IMG/VR virus record: IMGVR_UViG_3300008219_000022
Coordinates: 1 to 44,249 of that record
Strand: one strand, 5' to 3'
Length of the DNA: 44,249 nt
Source of the DNA: a virus
The position numbers and the translations under genes are program-made. The notes below the pieces were generated by a model, which saw only the letters and a list, made by a program, of their open reading frames with translations, was not told the DNA's origin and searched no databases. Positions 9,965-15,678 of the stretch are shown piece by piece. Positions within the stretch are counted from its first letter, which is position 1. Each line of letters opens with the position of its first letter.

Positions 9965-9993
9965 GGACACACGGCGAGAAATCCCGTGTGTCC
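9965..9993 (+). terminator. 10-bp hairpin after early gene 3
   Basis: GGACACACGG pairs perfectly with CCGTGTGTCC around a 9-nt loop, 30 nt after the stop. The tail TATTC is not a full U-tract. Confidence 0.5.
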
Positions 9994-10002
9994 TATTCAG
10001 AG

Positions 10003-10016
10003 ATGATGTAAATCAT
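10003..10016 (+). promoter_or_regulatory. Leader hairpin of early gene 4
   Basis: ATGAT and ATCAT pair around GTAA, a GNRA loop, 25 nt before the ATG at 10042. The spacer CTCTAACACAAGGAG matches the one before gene 3. Confidence 0.55.
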
Positions 10017-10041
10017 ACCTCTAACACAAGGAGAGTTAGTT

Positions 10042-10557
10042 ATGAGTGGCGATATGTTACTCGATTGTTGGCATAGTCCCGATGACCTTGCGAGGGTCAA
10101 GGAAGCTATCGCTGGCACCGATGGAACTGTAGACTCTGACGCTTATCTTATGAAGATTCGGTTACTTCATGATTCTATCTTCGAGGAAGATACAACCCTC
10201 GAAGAGGTTCTGGAGGCCTTCTTCAGGCTATGGGTGTGGATAGCTACAGGTACTCGTGACAACTTGCAGCAACTTCACTTTGGTCACTTCACGTACAAGA
10301 CGGCAGAAGATGTTGCAGACCAGTTTGCTTGGCGACTGATGGAGCACCTTAAGGGTGATCCGGCCAACGATGCGCCCCGGCACATCCAGAATTGGCTAGA
10401 TGTATGCCGTCTCAAGGATAAGAGGTCACCCAAAGAGATCCATATCAAGATCCTCGAAGATCTGGTACTCAAGGCGAAGGGTGACTACTGGATGTGGAAG
10501 GATCTGGAAGATGCTAACTCACACTTTGGAATGTGGTACAACAGGCGTTCCAAGTGA
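10042..10557 (+). CDS. Early protein, unknown (171 aa)
   Basis: A soluble, mostly helical, acidic protein with many Trp and His residues and no recognised motif. The start at 10042 follows ACAAGGAGAG. It is followed by a strong terminator (10583-10620), so it is probably a single-gene unit. CGN is used for several arginines, as in the neighbouring early genes. Function is not inferable from sequence. Confidence 0.75.
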   Translation: MSGDMLLDCWHSPDDLARVKEAIAGTDGTVDSDAYLMKIRLLHDSIFEEDTTLEEVLEAFFRLWVWIATGTRDNLQQLHFGHFTYKTAEDVADQFAWRLMEHLKGDPANDAPRHIQNWLDVCRLKDKRSPKEIHIKILEDLVLKAKGDYWMWKDLEDANSHFGMWYNRRSK

Positions 10558-10582
10558 GTAATGCTGGAAGAAGAGAAGTATA

Positions 10583-10620
10583 CCTCCTCTGGCTTTCGGG
10601 TCGGAGGAGGCCTTTGACAC
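10583..10620 (+). terminator. Rho-independent terminator
   Basis: An 11-bp stem (CCTCCTC with GAGGAGG plus four inner pairs) closes on TTTCGG and is followed by CCTTTGACACTTTT. It separates early gene 4 from the second RNA polymerase gene. Confidence 0.7.
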
Positions 10621-10626
10621 TTTTAT

Positions 10627-10652
10627 AGGATGAGTGTTTGTACTGTCATCCT
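10627..10652 (+). promoter_or_regulatory. Leader hairpin of the second RNA polymerase gene
   Basis: AGGATGA and TCATCCT pair around a 12-nt loop, 28 nt before the ATG at 10681. The spacer ends CTCACACAGGAG, like the other early leaders. An in-frame ATG at 10630 lies inside the stem and has no ribosome binding site. Confidence 0.5.
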
Positions 10653-10680
10653 TAGAATCCCTCACACAGGAGTGTTTATC

Positions 10681-12513
10681 ATGAAATATGATAACACAAC
10701 CCTAGTGAATCCTTTGGTCGAGGGGGATTCGGAATTAGTAAAGCGTGTGCTATATCACGCTAAGCCCTCCAGTTGGGATGGGTCAGATGCTGTGGATCGC
10801 TTAGTAATTCCTGCACATCAAGAACTGGAACTGCAAGGAACGCAGGAGTTCAAAGAGTTACAGCGTCAGTTCCCTGATGAAGACGATCAGCAACACGAGA
10901 TTGCTAAGAGTTGCTGTAAGTTCTACATTGGGCAGCAACAGACAGAGTACCCACACCGAGAGCATATTATCCAGACGGAACGGCGAGAGCTGACGGGCCT
11001 TTGGGCTCCTGAGGTTACTCGGTGTTCGAGTAATGTAATGCCGATCTGCGATCGTATGACAGAGTCAATGCAGTGGACCTCTGATACTCAGCTTCGTTAC
11101 AGCATGGAGCTTCTTGAAGGATGGATGGGATCAGATGCATTCCATTCGAAGGATGGTGGAGCCTATGCAGAACGTTTCGAAACTGTAGCTGAAGAACTGA
11201 AGCGAGTAGGCGACTCAGTGTTCTACCCAACAGTAAGGCGTATCGATAAGCGTGGAAGGCGATACAATCATATGAGTAACTGTGGATGGCAAACAGAGAG
11301 CCATACAAAGGGACTTATTGATTTCGCTAATGCCGAAGAATGTACACCAGATGTGTTCTGGTCAATTACGAATGGCATGGCAGGTCTTCACGCTAACAAC
11401 TGGGAAGCAATTCTCAGTTGTGGCTCAGTGAGTCAGTGTATCGATAAGTACGGATACGGCCTCGTTCGCGTGGCGTTGAAGTGCAAAGAGTATGCCCAAA
11501 CTGGGAAGACAACCCTTGCGGCAGAGTTTGATCAGGGTTGTTCGGGGCAGCTGTTTCAGGCGTTGATTGAGAAAAGTATGTCTGGTATGCGGCTGGGTAA
11601 TCTCTTCGGAGGCAAACGGCGAGACGCATATATCGAGATGTGTCGGTGGATCAACTCCATGGATAATGATATTGAGTTGGATGATTCGCTACGTACTACC
11701 GCCAAACGGTTGGCACGAGGCGGACAGTATGAGGCTGGTGTTGCTGTCATGGCAACCCACCTCTTGGGTCTCGATCCAGACAAGATGGAACGGCTGTACC
11801 AAGAGGACAGGGTTTACCTGTTAGACCATGTTGAGTACCCGAGTTGGGTGCCCACACACCCCGATTTCGTACATCTCTTCACCAAGAAGGGCACACTCCG
11901 TGCCGCAGTTACGTATGAAGAGCTGTATGATGTGGCCAAGAAGTGGGTTCGTAATGTTGGTGCTCCGGCTATGCATGAGGTTATTCCGGAGATCAGATCT
12001 CTCGGACAACGTTCACGTAATGCCAATGAGCACTGCGTCGAGACCACTGGCAAGATGATTGAGTTGATTCGTGGTGATGGGCAAGTAATTCCCTTCATGC
12101 CTTATAGCCGCCTGACAACAGAACCAGAGCGTACAGTTAGGGGTTCTGTTAATGGTAGGAAAGGCAAGGCAACGTACACACCGTTTGAGGTTGAGATGTT
12201 CGGATCGATTAGCTGTCACCTCGCCGCGATATATGATTCGTACTTCAACAGTGAGCTCAATCTTGAAAACAAAAGTCAAGATTGGCATCAACTTGACAAC
12301 CATGATGGTTTCTTACTTCAACCAAGTCGAGTTGGGCGGTTCTTTGAGAATGCTCGTAATGTCATGGTGCGAATTATTCCCACAATGGAGGCTACGTTGG
12401 CTCCTCTGTGGGAAGCGAATGATGTCGAGCCACCGAGTGGACCATCATACGCTGAGATTGCTGAGATGATCCCACCAGTGATTCGTATGCACCATCTCGA
12501 CACGATTGACTGA
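10681..12513 (+). CDS. Second, diverged single-subunit RNA polymerase (T7 family)
   Basis: A 610-residue protein starting at 10681 after ACACAGGAG; 17 in-frame codons upstream are unlikely to be translated. Signature residues of T7-type RNA polymerases appear in order. RIDKRGRRY (187-195) matches T7 RIDWRGRVY, and TKGLIDFAN (209-217) matches T7 TKGLLTLAK. EFDQGCSG (D284) fits motif A (T7 FDGSCSG, D537). RTTAKRLARGGQY (R338, K342, R343, Y350) keeps the R-x3-KR-x7-Y spacing of T7 R627, K631, R632, Y639. NHDGF...P (H541, D542) and the later F/R/MV pattern fit motif C (T7 HDSF, D812). The segment before the RGR motif is 193 residues against about 425 in T7, so the N-terminal promoter-binding part is strongly reduced. 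Identity with the 813-aa polymerase of this phage is confined to the motifs. Role (inference): transcribes a class of phage genes with its own promoters. Confidence 0.8.
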   Translation: MKYDNTTLVNPLVEGDSELVKRVLYHAKPSSWDGSDAVDRLVIPAHQELELQGTQEFKELQRQFPDEDDQQHEIAKSCCKFYIGQQQTEYPHREHIIQTERRELTGLWAPEVTRCSSNVMPICDRMTESMQWTSDTQLRYSMELLEGWMGSDAFHSKDGGAYAERFETVAEELKRVGDSVFYPTVRRIDKRGRRYNHMSNCGWQTESHTKGLIDFANAEECTPDVFWSITNGMAGLHANNWEAILSCGSVSQCIDKYGYGLVRVALKCKEYAQTGKTTLAAEFDQGCSGQLFQALIEKSMSGMRLGNLFGGKRRDAYIEMCRWINSMDNDIELDDSLRTTAKRLARGGQYEAGVAVMATHLLGLDPDKMERLYQEDRVYLLDHVEYPSWVPTHPDFVHLFTKKGTLRAAVTYEELYDVAKKWVRNVGAPAMHEVIPEIRSLGQRSRNANEHCVETTGKMIELIRGDGQVIPFMPYSRLTTEPERTVRGSVNGRKGKATYTPFEVEMFGSISCHLAAIYDSYFNSELNLENKSQDWHQLDNHDGFLLQPSRVGRFFENARNVMVRIIPTMEATLAPLWEANDVEPPSGPSYAEIAEMIPPVIRMHHLDTID

Positions 12514-12533
12514 GTACTGAAGACCAAAGATCC

Positions 12534-12574
12534 ACGGGCTCTCGTTAGTCCTCGACCCTCTGACGAGAGCCCGT
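12534..12574 (+). terminator. 12-bp hairpin after the second polymerase gene
   Basis: ACGGGCTCTCGT pairs perfectly with ACGAGAGCCCGT around a 17-nt loop. No U-tract follows; a second hairpin starts at once. Confidence 0.55.
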
Positions 12575-12577
12575 CAT

Positions 12578-12595
12578 CATTGGCCTTCGTCAATG
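12578..12595 (+). promoter_or_regulatory. Leader hairpin of early gene 6
   Basis: CATTGGC and GTCAATG (one G-U) pair around CTTC, 38 nt before the ATG at 12634. Confidence 0.5.
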
Positions 12596-12633
12596 GCCCG
12601 GAGTAGGCTATACTTCATTGAAAGGAGTGAATC

Positions 12634-13197
12634 ATGGCTGGTTCACAAACCTACCACTCGTCTAGGCATGTCATGCGTGAAGCAGTGGATGCCGACGGAA
12701 ACCCGTTTCTTGTGGATGCTATTGTGAATAACAAGGAAGGCACCATAGCCCTTAGGATCATCTCTTTGGATGGTAATGTGGATGTGGATAAGCTTCACAC
12801 CTACATCGGCTATCGCCCCCTTGATTCAGTCTCCGTAAAGAAAGAGTGTGACGAACTTGGTTTCACAGTTGAGGGTGACAATCTTATGATTGAATCCTTT
12901 GACACGAATAACCTTCGGTACATTCGATTGCTGCGAAGACTGGAAACTCCCAAGACAACGAAGACTTCTGATGGCAAGTTTGTTACGACTTGGCTCTGTG
13001 AGAAATGCGGACTCTCCTTAGGAGGGAAAACACTGATACAGAGTTATCCGATAACTATCGAATCCATTCCCTGCCTGACAAAGGAATTGTCAATCAAGGC
13101 CTGTGAATCACGGTTTGATAATGAGTTTGCTAAGTGTGCGGTTTTGTATGAAACCGACAAAGAGGTAAAGAAGGCAGTTGCCAGCGTAAAGTGGTAG
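12634..13197 (+). CDS. Early protein, unknown (187 aa)
   Basis: The start at 12634 follows GAAAGGAGTGA. The protein is soluble and mixed alpha/beta in look. CEKC near residue 123 and further Cys at about 148, 157 and 168 might bind a metal. No family was recognised. It is the gene after the diverged polymerase, with its own leader hairpin and a strong terminator behind, so the two are probably not co-transcribed. Confidence 0.75.
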   Translation: MAGSQTYHSSRHVMREAVDADGNPFLVDAIVNNKEGTIALRIISLDGNVDVDKLHTYIGYRPLDSVSVKKECDELGFTVEGDNLMIESFDTNNLRYIRLLRRLETPKTTKTSDGKFVTTWLCEKCGLSLGGKTLIQSYPITIESIPCLTKELSIKACESRFDNEFAKCAVLYETDKEVKKAVASVKW

Positions 13198-13230
13198 GTT
13201 AAGTCTTAAGTAAAGACTGAATAAACTCCA

Positions 13231-13264
13231 CCCCTCTGAGGTGAGATTCCTCAGGGGGGCTTTT
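13231..13264 (+). terminator. Strong rho-independent terminator
   Basis: CCCCTCTGAGG pairs with CCTCAGGGGGG (11 bp, one G-U) around TGAGATT, followed by CTTTT. Confidence 0.8.
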
Positions 13265-13300
13265 CTGAACCGACTATTTATTAGTCAAGTGTGGCCTGTC

Positions 13301-13330
13301 TTTACAGGGGCTCCGCCCTGCATATATAAT
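13301..13330 (+). promoter_or_regulatory. Sigma-70-type promoter
   Basis: TTTACA (-35, five of six matches) and a perfect TATAAT (-10) are separated by 18 nt. It lies in the gene-free stretch after a terminator and points to the gene at 13622 and on into the RNA region and small genes. A second TATAAT at 13502-13507 has no good -35 at normal spacing. Confidence 0.6.
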
Positions 13331-13411
13331 ATGGAACGTGTATGTGCAACTGTGGAGTATAGATTAGGCTCCGCCTTGTAATCCGTGGGACACTAGCTCA
13401 GGCTCCGCCTG
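13305..13411 (+). repeat. Three GGCTCCGCC mini-hairpins
   Basis: The 9-mer GGCTCCGCC or its variant sits in three short hairpins. The first is CAGGG/CCCTG around GCTCCG (13305-13320), the second AGGC/GCCT around TCC (13366-13376), the third CAGGC/GCCTG around TCC (13399-13411). The rest of the 13198-13621 gap holds the terminator, the promoter, an AT-rich run near 13500-13560 and a further hairpin. Confidence 0.6.
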
Positions 13412-13561
13412 TCTCAGTATCCCTTACTCTGTTATGCCCGCCGGGGCACGTGGTAAGTTGCTGTGTGAGCAGCACTTGTGTGCGTGGGCGGTATACATGG
13501 GTATAATAGTATAGTATGAGCTAAGTTTGAAGCTTAGTTTGTCTGTATTGTTATTGTTATT

Positions 13562-13588
13562 GGGTTTACATACTATGTGTATGTACCC
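13562..13588 (+). promoter_or_regulatory. Hairpin upstream of early gene 7
   Basis: GGGT and ACATAC pair with GTATGT and ACCC (10 bp with a TT bulge) around TATGT, 33 nt before the start at 13622. It may be the counterpart of the leader hairpins of the other early genes. Confidence 0.4.
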
Positions 13589-13621
13589 TGAGGTTAGACT
13601 TAAGGTTAACGGAGGTCTGTG

Positions 13622-13897
13622 ATGACATACGAATACGAAATCACACCCCTGACACCTGCGGAGCGGTCCAAGAAGTCTCCTACTCGTGAGTATAGCGAGA
13701 AGGCGATCAAGGATAACCTGTGCTCTGCTAGGAATGTCATGGGCGTGAAGGATAAAGAGTGGGGTAAGCTGGCAATGAACCGTTGGATATCCCGTGCTGT
13801 GAAGGCATGCGAGAAGAGACCCGCGTTTCAGAAGGAATTAGAAGCGTGTGGGATCAAGATTACCCTGTTGGAAGAGAAATCCGACAAGAAGGCTTGA
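13622..13897 (+). CDS. Small basic early protein, unknown (91 aa)
   Basis: Starts at the ATG at 13622, 6 nt after ACGGAGG; a GTG just before it is less well placed. The protein is rich in Lys, Arg and Glu and looks helical, with no recognised family. A 10-bp terminator follows at 13930. It is the last protein gene before the 1.2-kb RNA region. Confidence 0.7.
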   Translation: MTYEYEITPLTPAERSKKSPTREYSEKAIKDNLCSARNVMGVKDKEWGKLAMNRWISRAVKACEKRPAFQKELEACGIKITLLEEKSDKKA

Positions 13898-13929
13898 TCT
13901 ACGGGCATCTGCTTTTTTCGACAAACTTC

Positions 13930-13970
13930 GGTGTACCCCTCGATAACGGGGGTACACCTTTTCTCCCTTT
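13930..13970 (+). terminator. Rho-independent terminator before the RNA region
   Basis: GGTGTACCCC pairs with GGGGTACACC around a 9-nt loop, followed by TTTTCTCCCTTT. Confidence 0.75.
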
Positions 13971-14095
13971 AGAGAGGTATAGGCTATCTTCGGAGAGCCT
14001 TGTGAATTCCTCGTAGCATCTATAGGATGCGGGGAGACAACTATCACAGGGGATTCTCCCTACCTGTATAAATATTGGGAGGGATGCATCACCAC

Positions 14096-14168
14096 TGTCC
14101 TGAGTAAGAGTGTGTAACTCTATGGTAAGGCAATATAAGCCTCATGACTTGAAACTACTCCAACATTC
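14096..14168 (+). repeat. Structured RNA repeat, copy 1
   Basis: A 73-nt element about 85% identical to copy 2 at 14861-14932. It can fold as a three-way junction. The closing stem is GAGTA with TACTC, the first arm is AGAGT with ACTCT, and the second arm is ATG..AGGC with GCCT..CAT around the invariant loop AATATAA. A short single-stranded link carrying AAAC precedes the last strand. Differences fall in loops and links. It could be part of an intron core or a small ribozyme; I could not assign a known class. Confidence 0.6.
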
Positions 14169-14383
14169 AACACACCCCGACGGGGGTAGACCGTGGCTGA
14201 ATAAGGCTTCTGACATCGGAGCCTAAGGCACAAGCGTAGACTGTGGTAGTCTGCCCAACGACCAAGTGGTTTAGGGCATTCCCTTGACTGGGATCACGCT
14301 GGTACTGAGGTGACCATATCTTTACGATATCTCTCGGTTGCAGGTATAGAGAATCCTGCCGGTCAACAATCAACAAGGAGAGT

Positions 14384-14472
14384 CCAGTAGAACAGGTTCG
14401 AATCCTGTCTAGGTTACGCCAAGGTCGCACCTTGGGCCTAGTAGTGTTATGACTGGTAGCACGCTGGCTTCC
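14384..14472 (+). tRNA. Permuted tRNA-like gene, Gly(UCC) type (3' half before 5' half)
   Basis: The 3' half comes first: CCAGT (39-43), a short variable loop, T-arm ACAGG/TTCGAAT/CCTGT (14392-14408), acceptor strand CTAGGTT and A73 (14416). A linker forms a 7-bp hairpin (CCAAGGT with ACCTTGG). The 5' half follows: acceptor GGCCTAG (14435-14441), T8, A9, D-stem GTGT/GCAC with GG and A21 in the loop, then GCTGG (27-31) and CTTCC, giving anticodon TCC. The acceptor pairs 7 of 7 (two G-U) and the anticodon stem 5 of 5 (one G-U). Position 26 seems to be missing. The D-arm closely resembles bacterial tRNA-Gly(UCC). No CCA is encoded. Confidence 0.55.
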
Positions 14473-14480
14473 GCGTTATG

Positions 14481-14559
14481 GGGGGTGATTTGGTTTAGAT
14501 TCGAGAGAACTCCGCATGTCGGACTCTCGAAGACGGCGGTTCGACTCCGCCCGCCTCCA
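14481..14559 (+). ncRNA. Miniature tmRNA-like RNA (tRNA-like domain only, G3-U70)
   Basis: A 79-nt RNA in normal order. Acceptor GGGGGTG pairs with CGCCTCC over 7 bp, including G3-U70, the alanine identity pair, then A73. The T-arm is GGCGG/TTCGACT/CCGCC. The next segment, ATTTGGTTTAGATTCGAG, has no D-stem and reads like the start of bacterial tmRNA (GGGGnTGATTnTGGATTCGAC). In place of an anticodon arm there is an 8-bp stem, TTCGAGAG with CTCTCGAA, topped by TCCG/CGGA; GAC precedes the T-stem as in tmRNA. There is no tag reading frame and no room for pseudoknots. A U-run (TTTTT) follows directly. Normal tRNA-Ala is excluded by the lack of D-stem and anticodon loop. Confidence 0.6.
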
Positions 14560-14860
14560 TTTTTACACGTGTGAGAACAAAGGGATGTAGGGAGTCATGA
14601 CCCTGCCATAGACCGCTTCATGTGATGTATCATTAGGGCTTGCATTGTGCTAGCCAAGTGAGACTAATTGAGCCACCCCTGACGGTTGTGTAGCCTAATC
14701 CTCTGCACTATGAACTATATAGACATGCCTAGTAATGTTGGACGGTTGAAGGGGCTAGGTTGAGGTTTAGATGCAGCCAAGAGTAGCAAATGTGTCATCT
14801 TTATAAGGAATGATAGCGCCACTACCCTTGGCGGGAACCTTCGGGATGGGTCGATATACT
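14560..14860 (+). other. Gene-free stretch between RNA elements
   Basis: No convincing ORF with a ribosome binding site. It contains small stems, the palindrome GTCATGAC, and GAGACTA at about 14659, which recalls the R element of group I introns, but no matching S element was found. It may be intron-like sequence linked to the flanking tRNA halves. Confidence 0.3.
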
Positions 14861-14932
14861 TGTCCTGAGTAAGAGCGGTAACTCTATGGGAAGGCAATAT
14901 AAGCCTCATGACACTAAACTACTCTAACATTC
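14861..14932 (+). repeat. Structured RNA repeat, copy 2
   Basis: Second copy of the element at 14096-14168, with the same closing stem GAGTA/TACTC, the arm ATG..AGGC/GCCT..CAT and the loop AATATAA. It ends exactly where the 3' half of the next permuted tRNA begins (TCCAG at 14931-14935), so it would be its 5' leader or an intron tail. Confidence 0.6.
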
Positions 14933-15027
14933 CAGAGATACGGGTTCGACTCCCGTTCATATGGCGAAATATAGTATGTAATGTACTACGCGCGTCGCGT
15001 ATGTAGTATAACTGGTAATACACTGGA
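14931..15027 (+). tRNA. Second permuted tRNA-like gene (3' half before 5' half)
   Basis: The 3' half is TCCAG (39-43), AGAT, T-arm ACGGG/TTCGACT/CCCGT (14940-14956) and an acceptor strand with CATATGG. The linker contains hairpins TAGTA/TACTA and ACGCG/CGCGT. The 5' half is acceptor GCGTATG (14997-15003), T8, A9, D-stem GTAT/ATAC (4 of 4) with loop AACTGGTA, A26 and CTGGA (27-31). CTGGA pairs perfectly with TCCAG. The acceptor pairs 6 of 7, with one unpaired T next to the T-stem. The anticodon cannot be fixed, because the loop is split and processing points are unknown; the 3' half alone would supply CTAACAT. Confidence 0.5.
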
Positions 15028-15110
15028 ACAATCTAATGCCCTGTCGAGGTGACTACATTCTACGTGTCTAGGGTAAGTAGGGTGACGTAGAGCCTAAAAA
15101 CTAAAGACTA

Positions 15111-15135
15111 GTGGGTTCGATTCCCACGGGGCTAG
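15111..15135 (+). tRNA. Orphan tRNA 3' half (T-arm and acceptor strand)
   Basis: GTGGG/TTCGATT/CCCAC is a perfect T-arm, followed by GGGGCTA and G as acceptor strand and discriminator. I found no 5' half with TAGCCCC-like acceptor and D-arm on either side. It may belong to a split or intron-bearing tRNA or be a remnant. It ends 21 nt before the next gene. Confidence 0.4.
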
Positions 15136-15155
15136 TTTATTTCAAAGGAGCAGTT

Positions 15156-15467
15156 ATGCTTACAGTTTTAGTAGACGAAGAATACGGGTATCGGAATTGG
15201 GTATGGCAAGCCCCCGATAATGCCAAGGAATTGATCTCTGATGCAATTTCTGATGAGTATTTCTTTGCCAGCAATCTACCTACCCAATTCACTGAGGGTA
15301 CGTGGACTGAGATTCCATATGAGGAATACAAAGAAAGATTCGATTCCGAACAATGGGATCTCCATGCTATGCTTCATACTTACGAAGATTCCATGGTATA
15401 CTCAATAGAGGATCATAAGCATTGGATAGAGCTTGAGTTTCTTGACTGGTATCTAGGAGATAAATGA
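15156..15467 (+). CDS. Unknown small acidic protein (103 aa)
   Basis: The start at 15156 follows CAAAGGAGCAG; 15 codons upstream overlap the tRNA-like 3' half and are rejected. The protein is acidic and rich in Trp, Tyr and Glu, with no recognised domain. Its stop overlaps the next start. It opens the run of small middle-region genes. Confidence 0.75.
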   Translation: MLTVLVDEEYGYRNWVWQAPDNAKELISDAISDEYFFASNLPTQFTEGTWTEIPYEEYKERFDSEQWDLHAMLHTYEDSMVYSIEDHKHWIELEFLDWYLGDK

Positions 15468-15676
15468 TGATGAATGATAACACCTATTGTGTCTTCGTGT
15501 ATAATACCGTAGACGGCTTTGGTAACCCTGTGGAAATTCGAGAGAGTTTCCCTAATGTAACTGACACTGATAAGACTGAGACTGAGGTACGATCCTTGGC
15601 TTTCAGTCGATTGAACGAACTTGAGAAACTTCACGCTAACGTAGGTGTGGAGATGAATTCAAACTTTGGAGAATAA
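15464..15676 (+). CDS. Unknown small protein (70 aa)
   Basis: Three tandem ATGs (15464, 15467, 15470) follow AGGAG at 15455-15459. I list the first, which overlaps the previous stop as ATGA; the true start may be 3 or 6 nt later. The sequence is mixed, with no recognised motif. Confidence 0.65.
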   Translation: MMMNDNTYCVFVYNTVDGFGNPVEIRESFPNVTDTDKTETEVRSLAFSRLNELEKLHANVGVEMNSNFGE

Positions 15677-15678
15677 TA

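Noticed and set aside
10614-10645. TTGACA as a -35 element before the second polymerase gene
   Set aside because: No acceptable -10 at 16-18 nt spacing; the hexamer overlaps the terminator tail.
14619-14645. CATGTGA at 14619 as a normal-order 5' acceptor strand for the T-arm at 14940
   Set aside because: It pairs 7 of 7 with TCATATG, but no D-arm follows, whereas the downstream 5' half has a full D-arm and a matching anticodon stem.
14691-14700. TAGCCTA as the 5' acceptor of the orphan T-arm at 15111
   Set aside because: Mismatch at position 7 and no D-arm after it.
14167-14909. ORFs on the minus strand in the RNA region
   Set aside because: No ribosome sites; the region is full of tRNA-like stems that explain the sequence better.
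13321-15150. CRISPR array or direct-repeat array
   Set aside because: Only two copies of the long element and three of a 9-mer, with irregular spacing and self-complementary structure.
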